Shown here in pieces: positions 48,885 to 57,467 of a DNA stretch of 64,000 nucleotides. The position numbers were made by a program, and so were the translations under genes. Each line of letters starts with the position of its first letter. Position 1 is the stretch's first letter. The notes below the pieces were generated by a model, which was not told where the DNA came from, ran no database searches, and worked only from the letters and a program-made list of their open reading frames with translations. This stretch comes from Anaerolineae bacterium (GTDB taxonomy: Bacteria > Chloroflexota > Anaerolineae > 4572-78 > J111): NCBI GenBank assembly GCA_023382535.1, contig JAHDWA010000039.1, positions 1 to 64,000 on the forward strand, read 5' to 3'.

Positions 48885-49144
48885 TATAAGCCCAGCTTAT
48901 CAAACATTTCTTGAGCATTTTCAGACTGAACCAAGTTCCGACCTTCATCAGTATCCTGAAATGTTTGAAGCGTTGTTTGATTGGGGACACGGACTTCAAA
49001 AGGTAATCCTTTCACCAATTTGACTTGGCGATAAAATAAGGTGATTGCTTCGGTGGTAGAAAGTCCCAATTCACTAAAAATAGTTTCTGCCTCTTCTTTC
49101 AGCTCTGGCTCTATCCGTGCTCGAATCATTGCTGATTTCGCCAT
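48884..49144 (-). CDS. dinJ: DinJ/RelB-type antitoxin
   Basis: An 86-residue ribbon-helix-helix antitoxin: MAKSAMIRARIEPELKEEAETIF (strand and first helix) and LGLSTTEAITLFYRQVKLVKGLPF, the RelB/DinJ hallmark. AGGAGG lies 6 bases before the ATG at 49144, so the upstream ATG at 49174 is rejected. It should repress its own operon. Confidence 0.9.
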   Translation of the reverse strand: MAKSAMIRARIEPELKEEAETIFSELGLSTTEAITLFYRQVKLVKGLPFEVRVPNQTTLQTFQDTDEGRNLVQSENAQEMFDKLGL

Positions 49145-49272
49145 AATTGCCTCCTGCCGATAAGTGTACCACAAGTGGGATACAGATTCAAGTTCCCTGA
49201 AGCCTTCGGACCGGACTTTCTGCTATGCCACACTCACCCAAAAGCTAGCAAGAACGTCTGTACACGCATCTA

Positions 49273-49911
49273 TCAACCAGTCTCTTTACGTCCCCCACTT
49301 AAAAGAGTACGAAACATTTGTAGTTTGCTTACTCTCGCAGGTTGTAAAACCATGCAATCTGTTGATAAACTGTCCTCGTCGTTCCATATTTTCAATCCTA
49401 ACTGATTACAGTATTCGATGACCGACTCCCTTTCAAAAACATAAAATACTTCATCATCATTGCTTATACCCTGGCCAAGTGGACTTCTTTCAAAAGGGAG
49501 TGGTTGACCTTCTTGAGCAATCCATTCTCCTATATCGCCTACCCAGTGAAGGACACGGACAGTTTTACCCTCTTGGTGAACGGATACAAAATATGCTTCG
49601 CTTACACTCTGGGCCATTACAACTATTACAAGGCAAGAAAGTGTTTTTGAAACTTGATTAGCAATCTCACCCATATCATGAAAACTGTTATAGTAGACAG
49701 TTTGCCAACCTGGTGGATTTGCTTCTAATACCAAAAGATTTGGATAATCTTCCCCAGCAATAAATCTTTCGTTATAGAATTGCTCAGGAAATTTGCCTCG
49801 TTTAATAGTAACGGAGTTAGTCTTCTGAACTAGCTTAAGCCAATTAGATAATGAACCTAAAAGTGTCCCCGTTTGTACTGATTGAACGTGTAAAGCCGTA
49901 TAGGTTGACAT
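49273..49911 (-). CDS. Hypothetical protein
   Basis: A 212-residue soluble protein not recognised. Seen are an N-terminal basic/aromatic part (VTIKRGKFPEQFYNERF), a central LVVIVVMAQSVSEAYFVSVHQEGKTVRVLHW strand pattern written here in two parts, and FERESVIEYCNQLGLKIWND near 170. Its base composition is visibly more AT-rich than prfA and prmC on each side, and it lies beside a toxin-antitoxin pair, so it may be a recent arrival. Folds of the immunity-protein type are possible but not supported. Confidence 0.55.
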   Translation of the reverse strand: MSTYTALHVQSVQTGTLLGSLSNWLKLVQKTNSVTIKRGKFPEQFYNERFIAGEDYPNLLVLEANPPGWQTVYYNSFHDMGEIANQVSKTLSCLVIVVMAQSVSEAYFVSVHQEGKTVRVLHWVGDIGEWIAQEGQPLPFERSPLGQGISNDDEVFYVFERESVIEYCNQLGLKIWNDEDSLSTDCMVLQPARVSKLQMFRTLLSGGRKETG

Positions 49912-49933
49912 TTCACTCAGTCGGTATTTATCT

Positions 49934-51007
49934 TTAAGCCGCCGCCAATTCTTGCAGCTTTTCTTCCTCGTCAGCTTTGGTCAGGGCCTCGATGAACTCG
50001 TCAATTTCCCCGTGCAGGATGTTTTCCAGGCGATAGCTGGTCAGGCCGATGCGGTGGTCGGTGACGCGGGTTTGGGGGAAGTTGTAGGTGCGGATTTTCT
50101 CGCTGCGGTCGCCGCTGCCGACCTGGGAGCGCCGGGCCGCGCTGTGTTCGGCGTTAATGCGCTGCTGCTCCATATCGTAGAGCCGGGCGCGCAGGATATT
50201 GAAGGCTTTGATTTTGTTCTGCAACTGGCTCTTTTCATCCTGGCAGCTTACCACCAGGCCGGTGGGCAGGTGGGTCAGCCGCACCGCCGAGTCGGTCGTA
50301 TTGACGCTCTGGCCGCCCGGCCCGGTCGAGCGGAAAATATCAATCCGCACCTCGTTGGGGTCAATTTCCACTTCCACTTCATCCATCTCCGGCAAGACCG
50401 CCACGGTGGCCGTGGAGGTGTGGATGCGCCCACCGCTCTCGGTTTCCGGGACGCGCTGCACCCGGTGGACGCCGCTTTCGTACTTTAGCTTGGAGTAAGC
50501 CCCCCGGCCGTTAACCTGAAAAATAATCTCCTTAAAGCCACCAATCCCGGACTCGTTCCGGCTCAAGACGGCGGTTTTCCAGCCCTGATTTTCGGCGTAG
50601 CGGGTGTAAATGCGGAAAAGATCGGCGGCAAACAGGCCGGCCTCGTCGCCGCCGGCCCCGGCCCGAATTTCGACGATGACGTTTTTCTCGTCGTTGGGGT
50701 CTTTGGGTAATAACATCACCCGCAGTTTCTCTTCCAACTCAACCTGCTCGTTTTCCAGGCTGTCCAGCTCCTCCCTGACCATGGTTCGCATGTCCTCGTC
50801 CAGGCCATCGCCCAGCATGGTCCTGGTCTCGTCCAGTTGAGTCAGGACGGCCTGGTAGCGCCGGTAAGTCTCGACCAGGCGCTCGATGCTGGCCTGCTCC
50901 TGCCCGTATTTTTGCAGCAAATCCGGCTTGCTGACGACTTCCGGCGAGGCCATTAATTCAAGTAGTTCATTGTACCGCGCTTCAACGGCGGCTAATTTAT
51001 CTAACAT
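49934..51007 (-). CDS. prfA: Peptide chain release factor 1
   Basis: A 357-residue class I release factor reading UAA and UAG. The GGQ loop that triggers peptide release is in [20 protein letters not shown] (near 230); [18 protein letters not shown] near 120 is family-typical. RF1 and not RF2, from the N-terminal [15 protein letters not shown] pattern and the length. GGAG lies 5 bases before the ATG at 51007, and the extra 41 codons upstream to 51130 do not resemble the family. prmC, which modifies it, lies downstream. Confidence 0.95.
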   Translation of the reverse strand: MLDKLAAVEARYNELLELMASPEVVSKPDLLQKYGQEQASIERLVETYRRYQAVLTQLDETRTMLGDGLDEDMRTMVREELDSLENEQVELEEKLRVMLLPKDPNDEKNVIVEIRAGAGGDEAGLFAADLFRIYTRYAENQGWKTAVLSRNESGIGGFKEIIFQVNGRGAYSKLKYESGVHRVQRVPETESGGRIHTSTATVAVLPEMDEVEVEIDPNEVRIDIFRSTGPGGQSVNTTDSAVRLTHLPTGLVVSCQDEKSQLQNKIKAFNILRARLYDMEQQRINAEHSAARRSQVGSGDRSEKIRTYNFPQTRVTDHRIGLTSYRLENILHGEIDEFIEALTKADEEEKLQELAAA

Positions 51008-51029
51008 ATAGCTCCATGACAAGAGACAA

Positions 51030-51053
51030 CCCGCCTGAAAACTCGCAGGCGGG
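51030..51053 (-). other. Hairpin in the prfA leader
   Basis: 8-bp stem CCCGCCTG / CAGGCGGG in the leader, ending about 22 bases before the ATG. No T-run follows, so it is not a clear terminator; it might affect translation. Confidence 0.5.
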
Positions 51054-51071
51054 CCGGTTTCAATTTCTAGG

Positions 51072-51083
51072 CATATTATAGCA
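51072..51083 (-). promoter_or_regulatory. Extended -10 promoter of prfA
   Basis: Minus strand TGC-TATAAT: a consensus -10 (51080-51075) with the TG extension; no -35 match. It separates prfA from the upstream thrS genes. Confidence 0.45.
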
Positions 51084-51151
51084 TGGCTGGCACAGCGCGG
51101 CGAGTCATTCAGCCTGACATCAGCCAGCACGAAATTTTATTTCCGGTTAAG

Positions 51152-52936
51152 TTATGATTTATTCGCTACCGCCTCCAGCGCCATCTTTTCAAACGCCCCT
51201 ATGTCCAGCGGACCCAAATCCTCACCGCCGCGGAGACGCACCGCCACCTGATGCGCTGCCTGCTCCTTGTCGCCCACCACCAGCATGTAAGGGACTTTCC
51301 GCTTTTGAGCCAGGCGAATCTTGTGGCCCATGCGCTCGCTGCTGGCGTCCACCTCGACCCGCAGCCCGGCGGCCTTGAGCCGTTTGGCGATTTCGTTGCA
51401 GGTGGCGACGTGCCGGTCGGCGATGGGGATGAGCACCGCCTGTACCGGCGACAGCCATACCGGGAACGAGCCGGCAAAGTGTTCGATTAATACCCCAAAG
51501 AACCGCTCCATCGAACCCAACAAAGCGCGATGGATCATGAAAGGCCGGTGCGCCTGGCCGTCCTCGCCAATGTAGGTGATGTCGAAGCGTTCGGGCAAGT
51601 TGAAGTCGAACTGGATGGTGCTCAACTGCCACTCCCGTCCCAGGGCGTCTTTGACCTTGAGGTCAATCTTGGGGCCATAAAACGCGCCGCCGCCGGGATC
51701 AATCTCATAAGGCAGGTTGGCCCTTTCCAGCGCAACTTCCAGGGCGGCTTCGGCAGTCTGCCAGTCTGCCAGTTCGCCAACGGATTTGGTTTCGGGCCGT
51801 GTGCTGAGGTAGGCCTGAAATTCGGTAAAACCGAAGCTGCGCAGAATGTGCAGGCAGAAGTTGAGGGCAAAATCTATCTCTTCCGGCATCTTCTCCGGCT
51901 GGACAAAGTGGTGGGCGTCGTCCTGGGTAAAGCCGCGCACCCGCAGCAGGCCATGCAGCACCCCGCTGCGCTCATAGCGATAGACCGTGCCCCATTCGGC
52001 AAAGCGCAGCGGCAGGTCACGGTAGCTGCGCAGCTTGTCCTGGTAGATCATAATATGGAAAGGGCAGTTCATAGGTTTGAGATAATACTCCTGCCCGTCA
52101 ATATCGAGCGGCGCGTACATATTTTCCTTGTAAAAGGAAAGATGGCCACTGGTCTGCCAGAGCGTGCTTTTACCGATATGCGGCGAATAAACCAGATCAT
52201 ACCCCTGGGCCAGGTGCTCTTTGCGGCAAAACTCTTCGGCCAGGTGACGCATCAAGCCGCCGTGGGGATGCCACAGCACCAGCCCGCCGCCAAGCAGGTC
52301 CGGCTCGGTGCTGAACAGGTCCAGTTCTTTGCCCAGCTTGCGATGATCGCGCTTTTCGGCCTCTTCCAGGCGGTGGAGATGCCCGGCCAATTCCTCCGCT
52401 GTTTTCCAGGCGGTGCCGTAGATACGCTGCAACTGCGGGCGTTTTTCATCACCCCGCCAGTAGGCCCCGGCGATTTTCATCAGCTTGAAGGCTGACGGAT
52501 TAATTTCGCCCAGGTTGGCGACATGCGGCCCTTTGCACAAATCCTCAAAGGTGTCGTGTTTATAAGTGCTGATAATGGGTGGGGCATCGGTCGGTTCGCC
52601 GTATTCGTCCACCTCACCTTTTTCCAGGCCCTCGATCAGCTCCAGCTTAAAAGGCTGGCCGGCGAAGAGAGTTTTAGCCTCGGCGGCGCTCAACTCGCGG
52701 CGCTGGAAGGTATGTCGCTCCTTGAGAATTTCACGCATCCGTTTTTCAATCGCGCCTAAGTCGTCAGGTGTAAGCGGGCGCGGCAGGTCGAAATCGTAGT
52801 AGAAGCCGTCCTCGATGGGTGGGCCGATAGCAATTTTGCCGGTTGGGAACATCTCCAGCACCGCCTGGGCCATGACGTGGGCCAGGCTGTGCCGGATTTT
52901 GTAGAGTTCGTCTTGAGCTAATTCGTTGGATTTCAT
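51152..52936 (-). CDS. thrS: Threonyl-tRNA synthetase (copy 1), without TGS domain
   Basis: A 594-residue class II synthetase. The protein starts at the editing domain (HSLAHVMAQAV at 16-26; DLCKGPHV near 130, with the editing Cys and His) and lacks the usual N-terminal TGS domain of about 60 residues. The catalytic domain has the three zinc ligands: KPMNCPFH, TQDDAHHF and FMIHRALLGSMERF. The anticodon-binding domain closes the protein (WLSPVQAVLIPIADRH). It is the last gene of a T-box-controlled unit with copy 2 just upstream. Both copies keep their editing and catalytic residues. Confidence 0.93.
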   Translation of the reverse strand: MKSNELAQDELYKIRHSLAHVMAQAVLEMFPTGKIAIGPPIEDGFYYDFDLPRPLTPDDLGAIEKRMREILKERHTFQRRELSAAEAKTLFAGQPFKLELIEGLEKGEVDEYGEPTDAPPIISTYKHDTFEDLCKGPHVANLGEINPSAFKLMKIAGAYWRGDEKRPQLQRIYGTAWKTAEELAGHLHRLEEAEKRDHRKLGKELDLFSTEPDLLGGGLVLWHPHGGLMRHLAEEFCRKEHLAQGYDLVYSPHIGKSTLWQTSGHLSFYKENMYAPLDIDGQEYYLKPMNCPFHIMIYQDKLRSYRDLPLRFAEWGTVYRYERSGVLHGLLRVRGFTQDDAHHFVQPEKMPEEIDFALNFCLHILRSFGFTEFQAYLSTRPETKSVGELADWQTAEAALEVALERANLPYEIDPGGGAFYGPKIDLKVKDALGREWQLSTIQFDFNLPERFDITYIGEDGQAHRPFMIHRALLGSMERFFGVLIEHFAGSFPVWLSPVQAVLIPIADRHVATCNEIAKRLKAAGLRVEVDASSERMGHKIRLAQKRKVPYMLVVGDKEQAAHQVAVRLRGGEDLGPLDIGAFEKMALEAVANKS

Positions 52937-52951
52937 GATGCACTCCTGTGA

Positions 52952-52984
52952 AGACCCTAAAGGTCTTTGAGACCTTTAGGGTCT
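52952..52984 (-). repeat. Perfect hairpin between the two thrS genes (agaccct palindrome)
   Basis: 14-bp perfect stem AGACCCTAAAGGTC / GACCTTTAGGGTCT with a 5-base loop. No clear T-run. The arms match those of 23774-23808, so this is a dispersed palindrome, placed where it could modulate copy 1 expression. Confidence 0.85.
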
Positions 52985-52995
52985 CGTGTTCTACT

Positions 52996-54822
52996 CTACA
53001 ACTCGCTCGACCGGGTGGCAATCCGTTCCTGCACGGCAGCAATGAACTCGCCCACCGGCAGGTCGTTCTGCCGCGAACCGTCGCGCTTTCTAAGGGAGAC
53101 TGTGCCGTTCGCCACTTCCTGATCGCCCACGACCAGCATGTAGGGAATTTGTAACAACTGGGCCTGGCGGATCTTAGCGTTCATCCGCTCCGTGCCCAGA
53201 TCGGCCTGGGCGCGAATGTTCGCTTCCCGCAGTCGGCGGGCCAGGTTGTCGGCGTACTCGTTGTGCGCTTCGGTAATCGGCACCACCCGCGCCTGGTCCG
53301 GCGACAGCCAGACCGGGAATTTGCCGGCGTACTGCTCCAGCAGAAAGCCAACCATACGTTCGTGGGTGCTGAGCGGGGCGCGGTGGATACACAGCGGTGT
53401 CTCTTCCTGGCCGTGCTGGTTGATAAAGGTCAGGTTGAAGCGCGGCGGCACGGCAAAATCTACCTGGTTGGTCGCCAGGGAAAACTCACGGCCAATAGCG
53501 CTCCAGATTTGCACGTCAATCTTGGGGCCATAAAAGGCGGCTTCGTCGGGCACTTCGACGTAAGGCACCCTGCCGTGGTCCATCGCCCGGCGGACCATAT
53601 CCTCGGTTTTCAGCCATAAGCGTTCATTGTCCACATATTTTTTACCCAGCCCTTTAGGATGGTGGGTGCTCAGGCGCATGACATACTTCTCGATGTTCAG
53701 CAGCTTAAAATACTCCAGGTACAGGTTGACCACGCCCAGAAATTCACTTTCAAACTGCTCCTCCGAGCAGTAAATATGGGCATCGTTCATTTGCATCGAG
53801 CGCACCCGCATCAGGCCAAACAACTCGCCGCTTTTTTCGTAGCGGTAGCAGGTGCCGTACTCGGCCAGCCGGACGGGCAGGTCGCGGTAGCTGCGCGGCT
53901 TGCTGCTAAAGATTTTGTGGTGGAAGGGGCAGTTCATCGGCTTGATGTAGTAGCGCACGCCTTCCATTTCCATGGGCGGAAACATGCTCTCGGCATAGTA
54001 GGGCAGGTGACCGCTGCGCAGGAATAAGTCTTCCTTGGTCAGGTGCGGCGTGCGGACCCGCTCGTAGCCGGCCCGGTATTCCATTTCTTTGGCCAGCTTT
54101 TCCAACTCCTCGATCATGACCGTGCCGCGCGGCAGCCACAGCGGCAGACCCGGCCCAACCTCTTCATCAAAGGTGAAAATTTCCAGTTCGCGGCCCAGTT
54201 TGCGGTGGTCGCGCTTTTTGGCCTCTTCCAGCATTTCCAGGTACTGGTTCAGCTCTTTTTTGTTGGGCCAGGCCGTGCCGTAGATACGCTGGAGCATTGG
54301 ATTTTCTTCGTCGCCCCGCCAATAAGCCCCGGCGACGCTCATGAGCTTGAAGCCGTCGCTTGGAAGCTGGTTGGTGGCTTCGACGTGCGGCCCCCGGCAC
54401 AGGTCCTCAAACGTATCCTGGCGGTAGGTGCTGATGACCGGCTTTTCCTCGGTTTCGTTGCCATATTCGTCAATACCGCCCCTGGCCAGGCCCTCGATCA
54501 ACTCCAATTTATAGGGTTGAGCTTTGAACAGCTCCCGCGCTTCCTCGGCGCTGACCTCGCGGTACTCAAACTTGTGCTTGCCGCCGATAATTTGGCGCAT
54601 CCGCTTTTCGATAGCTTCCAGGTCTTCCGGGGTGAAGGTACGCGGCCTACCATGTTCATCTTTGCCCAGGTCAAAGTCGTAGTAAAAGCCGGTATCAATC
54701 GGCGGGCCGATGCCGAGCTTCACGTCGGGGTAGAGTTCGGTCACGGCCTGAGCCATGACGTGGGCCAGGCTGTGACGGATTTTGTACAGTTGCGCGTTTT
54801 TGGCGTCTTGCTGGTTGTCCAT
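52996..54822 (-). CDS. thrS: Threonyl-tRNA synthetase (copy 2), without TGS domain
   Basis: A 608-residue paralogue of copy 1, clearly diverged from it (perhaps half of residues identical). It also starts at the editing domain (HSLAHVMAQAVTELYPDV) and lacks TGS. Editing residues (DLCRGPHV) and the zinc ligands (KPMNCPFH, MNDAHIYC, LCIHRAPLSTHERM) are intact; motif 2 reads LMRVRSMQM in place of LLRVRGFTQ. AAGGTG lies 7 bases before the ATG at 54822, three bases after the stop of the preceding gene. The T-box leader upstream controls it. The two may differ in threonine supply, zinc or antibiotic sensitivity. Confidence 0.93.
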   Translation of the reverse strand: MDNQQDAKNAQLYKIRHSLAHVMAQAVTELYPDVKLGIGPPIDTGFYYDFDLGKDEHGRPRTFTPEDLEAIEKRMRQIIGGKHKFEYREVSAEEARELFKAQPYKLELIEGLARGGIDEYGNETEEKPVISTYRQDTFEDLCRGPHVEATNQLPSDGFKLMSVAGAYWRGDEENPMLQRIYGTAWPNKKELNQYLEMLEEAKKRDHRKLGRELEIFTFDEEVGPGLPLWLPRGTVMIEELEKLAKEMEYRAGYERVRTPHLTKEDLFLRSGHLPYYAESMFPPMEMEGVRYYIKPMNCPFHHKIFSSKPRSYRDLPVRLAEYGTCYRYEKSGELFGLMRVRSMQMNDAHIYCSEEQFESEFLGVVNLYLEYFKLLNIEKYVMRLSTHHPKGLGKKYVDNERLWLKTEDMVRRAMDHGRVPYVEVPDEAAFYGPKIDVQIWSAIGREFSLATNQVDFAVPPRFNLTFINQHGQEETPLCIHRAPLSTHERMVGFLLEQYAGKFPVWLSPDQARVVPITEAHNEYADNLARRLREANIRAQADLGTERMNAKIRQAQLLQIPYMLVVGDQEVANGTVSLRKRDGSRQNDLPVGEFIAAVQERIATRSSEL

Positions 54823-54824
54823 GA

Positions 54825-55370
54825 TCAATCACCTTTTTCCAAATGAATAGTAGTGTCGGCTTTTAAGCCCAAGGCTTCAGCTTCTTCAGTCGTCAGTTTC
54901 TGAACTTTGACCCCCATATTTCCCAAAAATCCCTCGATGAAGGTTAAGTAGCCGCGCCGGTGCGGGCCTACACTCCACTTTTTTACCGAACTCTTTATAA
55001 CACCGAGAATACCGATAACATCCTCAGCGTCCAGCGGGCCATATCGCTCAAACGCCGAATGTAGATTCATCAGCACAAAGTTCTGCACGAAAGCGTGCTG
55101 ACCTTCAAGCTTAGCCTCGGAACTTTGAGACTCACCAGTTTGTTGACTGAGAAGCAATTCCGCCAATTCAGGTTGTTTTAAGCGCGATATAAGATCTTCT
55201 AAAGCCTGGCTTACGTCGCCATCGGTTAAATCAGGGTCAATTGTTCCGGCTTGCAGTAGACCCGTCTCTGCATGGGCAATATACATCGCATAACGCTCGC
55301 TGCGATAATCTTTACTCAGATTCAATTTAAAGCCTTCGCGTTCACCCGGCTTTCTTTTGCGTTTAGCCAC
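54825..55370 (-). CDS. Uncharacterised protein, first gene of the T-box operon
   Basis: A 181-residue soluble protein not recognised. It opens with a very basic stretch (VAKRKRKPGEREGFKLNLSK), then a helical acidic middle (GDVSQALEDLISRLKQPELA) and a more hydrophobic C-terminal half (VGPHRRGYLTFIEGFLGNMG). GGAG precedes the GTG start at 55370; the ATG at 55442 would place the start inside the T-box and is rejected. Its stop and the thrS start are 3 bases apart, so it is co-expressed with the synthetases and probably linked to threonine or tRNA metabolism, by context only. Confidence 0.6.
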   Translation of the reverse strand: MAKRKRKPGEREGFKLNLSKDYRSERYAMYIAHAETGLLQAGTIDPDLTDGDVSQALEDLISRLKQPELAELLLSQQTGESQSSEAKLEGQHAFVQNFVLMNLHSAFERYGPLDAEDVIGILGVIKSSVKKWSVGPHRRGYLTFIEGFLGNMGVKVQKLTTEEAEALGLKADTTIHLEKGD

Positions 55371-55388
55371 TGTTACTCCTTTCACCAG

Positions 55389-55672
55389 AAAAACAAAAAA
55401 TCCCCCACCCACCTTGGGGCGAGGGAATCCACGCGGTTCCACCCAATTTTAGTTGAACGTTATAACGTTGAATGTTAAACGTTTAACCCTTACACAGCCG
55501 CTAACGGAGCCACCCGGAGCCTCATACTTGTGCCGGCACGTTCCGAGGCTCGCTCTCGAGGGGTTTTGGGCAGAGGGGCGTGAGAAGGTTTCCAGCCGCC
55601 GACCTTCTCTCTCTGGCACGCCGTACGGACCTGCTTACTCGTCTCGATCAACGCTTTGGGGTTCAATTTGAT
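55389..55672 (-). promoter_or_regulatory. T-box leader (threonine-tRNA riboswitch)
   Basis: On the minus strand the T-box core GGGTGGAACCGCG (55444-55432 region) is followed by a terminator, CCCTCGCCC / GGGTGGGGG (55425-55402), and a T-run. Upstream, GACGAGTAAG and CAGAGAGAGAAGG resemble Stem I elements. Uncharged tRNA should bind and favour the antiterminator. The genes below are two thrS, so the specifier should be a Thr codon (ACN); I could not place the specifier loop by eye. Confidence 0.85.
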
Positions 55673-55678
55673 AGTGAT

Positions 55679-55707
55679 AATCTAACACAGAGGCGAGTTT
55701 GTGTCAA
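55679..55707 (-). promoter_or_regulatory. Promoter of the T-box/thrS operon
   Basis: Minus strand: -35 TTGACA (55707-55702, consensus), 17-bp spacer, -10 TAGATT (55684-55679). The start of transcription would be near 55672, which gives a leader of about 300 nt, right for a T-box. Confidence 0.7.
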
Positions 55708-55738
55708 CTATCGGCGAAAGCAGGGAGAGGCATTTTGG

Positions 55739-56173
55739 CTATTTGACGCTGCCAGGATAACAGCCACGATAAATGCGGCCATGATGGGCCGCCCGAACGG
55801 CCGAGAGCAATTCGGCGGCGATCAAATCCTTGGGTACAAAACCGTTCGCACCGTGGCGGAGGGCCTGCCACTGTTGTATTTCATCATTGTACAGGGATAG
55901 AATCACTACATGCGTGTTTAAACCCTGCCGGCAAATTTGTTCCGTTGCCTGCAGGCCGTTCACCTGAGGTAGGGCAATATCCATTACCAGCACATCAGGG
56001 GCCAGGCATTCGGCCAGTTCAACAGCTTTCTGGCCGTCCCAGGCTTCACCCACAATCTCAATGTCATCAGCCTTTTGGAGAAATATTCTGATACACTGAC
56101 GCACCAGACTGTGGTTGTCGGCAATGAGCACGCGAATCATAGAATTTTCACGAATGCTTACTTGATAGTCCAT
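55739..56173 (-). CDS. Receiver-only response regulator
   Basis: A 144-residue protein with a CheY-like receiver domain: VLIADNHSLVRQ (the acidic pair is Asp-Asn), phospho-acceptor Asp in DVLVMDIALPQVNG, and the Lys in NGFVPKDL. It resembles the receiver of the NarL-type regulator at 56814 along its length, but it ends after the receiver; the LuxR-type helix-turn-helix is gone. GGAGG lies about 9 bases before the ATG at 56173; an ATG at 56140, nearer the domain start, has no such site. It may be a phosphate sink or a broken paralogue. Confidence 0.75.
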   Translation of the reverse strand: MDYQVSIRENSMIRVLIADNHSLVRQCIRIFLQKADDIEIVGEAWDGQKAVELAECLAPDVLVMDIALPQVNGLQATEQICRQGLNTHVVILSLYNDEIQQWQALRHGANGFVPKDLIAAELLSAVRAAHHGRIYRGCYPGSVK

Positions 56174-56375
56174 AGGGTAAAGCCTCCACCGGGGTCCAAC
56201 CCGATTCCACTCCGTCAAACTGAATGACCTTGGCGCTTGGCCTCTCCTCAGCGACGACTTGTCGCCACCAGTTGGGAAAGCTAGGCTTGATCGCCCTGAC
56301 CAGATACAAACCGCTGGCAATCACCACTACATCAAAGCTCAACCAGACGACAAGAAGTTTTAGGAACCAAAGCAT
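56148..56375 (-). CDS. Small single-span membrane protein
   Basis: A 75-residue protein with one hydrophobic helix (LWFLKLLVVWLSFDVVVIASGLYLV) and a soluble tail. AAGGAG lies 8 bases before the ATG. It overlaps the receiver-only gene by 26 bp, so the two may be coupled. Not recognised as a family; the hydrophobic helix and the good ribosome-binding site are the evidence. Confidence 0.5.
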   Translation of the reverse strand: MLWFLKLLVVWLSFDVVVIASGLYLVRAIKPSFPNWWRQVVAEERPSAKVIQFDGVESGWTPVEALPYGLSSKHS

Positions 56376-56761
56376 CACATCCGCTCCTTACCCAATCCAT
56401 GATAGGTGGTGACTCGTTAACTTGTTGACCATAATTTTTGGAGAAGAAGTGAGGAGGCCATAGTTGATGGCCGGAGGGTGAGAGGACAAGGGCCGGTGAT
56501 TCTAAATGAGACACGACCGCTGTTACTTCGATATTACCTGAACCCGAGATTCTGGCTGTGATCCTATTCTGAGCCAAGGGCAGAGACGCAAAATAAAAGA
56601 GGAAATAAAAATTTGGGTCTCGATGTTTTTGGGATAAATAAATTTACTTGAGTAGAGTTCTGTTAGGGTTAGGCTTTAAGCGAGACTATCCTCCTCACTT
56701 CTCTATCTCATTATGACACACAACGGTCCAGAGCAACATGGGGTCTAACCCTACTTTTAGG
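56376..56761. other. Intergenic stretch, nothing recognised
   Basis: About 390 bp upstream of the small membrane protein and receiver genes. No gene or RNA recognised; it should hold their promoter. Confidence 0.4.
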
Positions 56762-56787
56762 CAAAAAGAGACCCCATTTCTGGGGTC
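56762..56787 (-). terminator. Terminator after the NarL-type regulator gene
   Basis: 7-bp stem GACCCCA / TGGGGTC with a 4-base loop, followed on the minus strand by TCTTTTTGC, 26 bp past the stop codon. Confidence 0.8.
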
Positions 56788-56813
56788 AGTAGAAAATCTG
56801 GATGTGTGAACTG

Positions 56814-57467
56814 TTACTCGTCCAAAGAAATCAACCCGTGTTTGATGGCGATGCGGATCAATCCCGCTAAATCGTGGACGTTTAATTTGGTCATCAAATT
56901 GGTACGGTGCTTTTCCACCGTTTTGATGCTGATCTGCATGGCCTCGGCGATGGCCTTGTTCGTCGCCCCTTCGGCCACAAGTTTCAGCGCCTCGCGCTCG
57001 CGGGCCGAGAGCTGATCAAAGGGGCTGGCCGCCTCGGCGGCGCTTTGACCAGCCAGAAAGTCGGTCATCACCATCTGGGAAACAGCCGGACTGAGATAGA
57101 TTTCACCATGCATGGCCGCGCGCAGAGCCAGGAGCAACTCTTCCACCACCGAACGTTTGAGCAAATAACCCCTTACTCCCGCCCGCAGCGCCTGCCGCAC
57201 CACAGTTTCATCGGAGTACATCGAGAGGATCACCACCTGCGTCGCCAAACCCAGGCTGCGAATTTGTTCGGCGGCCTGGATGCCGTTCAAACGGGGCATA
57301 GCAATATCCATGACCAGGACATCGGGCGCCAGACGCTCGGCCAGTTTGACTGCCTCCTGGCCGTTTTCGGCTTCAGCCAAAATCTGAATATCGCCGGTTT
57401 TCTCCAAGAGCGAGCGGAGACCCTGCCGCACCAGGTGATGGTCGTCGGCCAAAATGACGCGGATCAT
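56814..57467 (-). CDS. NarL/LuxR-type response regulator
   Basis: A 217-residue regulator: receiver 1-120 (VILADDHHLVRQ with the acidic pair, Asp54 in DVLVMDIAMPRLNG, Lys in GYLLKRSVVEE) and a LuxR-type helix-turn-helix at 150-215 (LSAREREALKLVAEGATNKA, then ISIKTVEKHRTNLMTKL). It starts immediately at the stop of the histidine kinase gene, its obvious partner. It is the paralogue of the receiver-only protein 0.7 kb downstream. Confidence 0.92.
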   Translation of the reverse strand: MIRVILADDHHLVRQGLRSLLEKTGDIQILAEAENGQEAVKLAERLAPDVLVMDIAMPRLNGIQAAEQIRSLGLATQVVILSMYSDETVVRQALRAGVRGYLLKRSVVEELLLALRAAMHGEIYLSPAVSQMVMTDFLAGQSAAEAASPFDQLSAREREALKLVAEGATNKAIAEAMQISIKTVEKHRTNLMTKLNVHDLAGLIRIAIKHGLISLDE

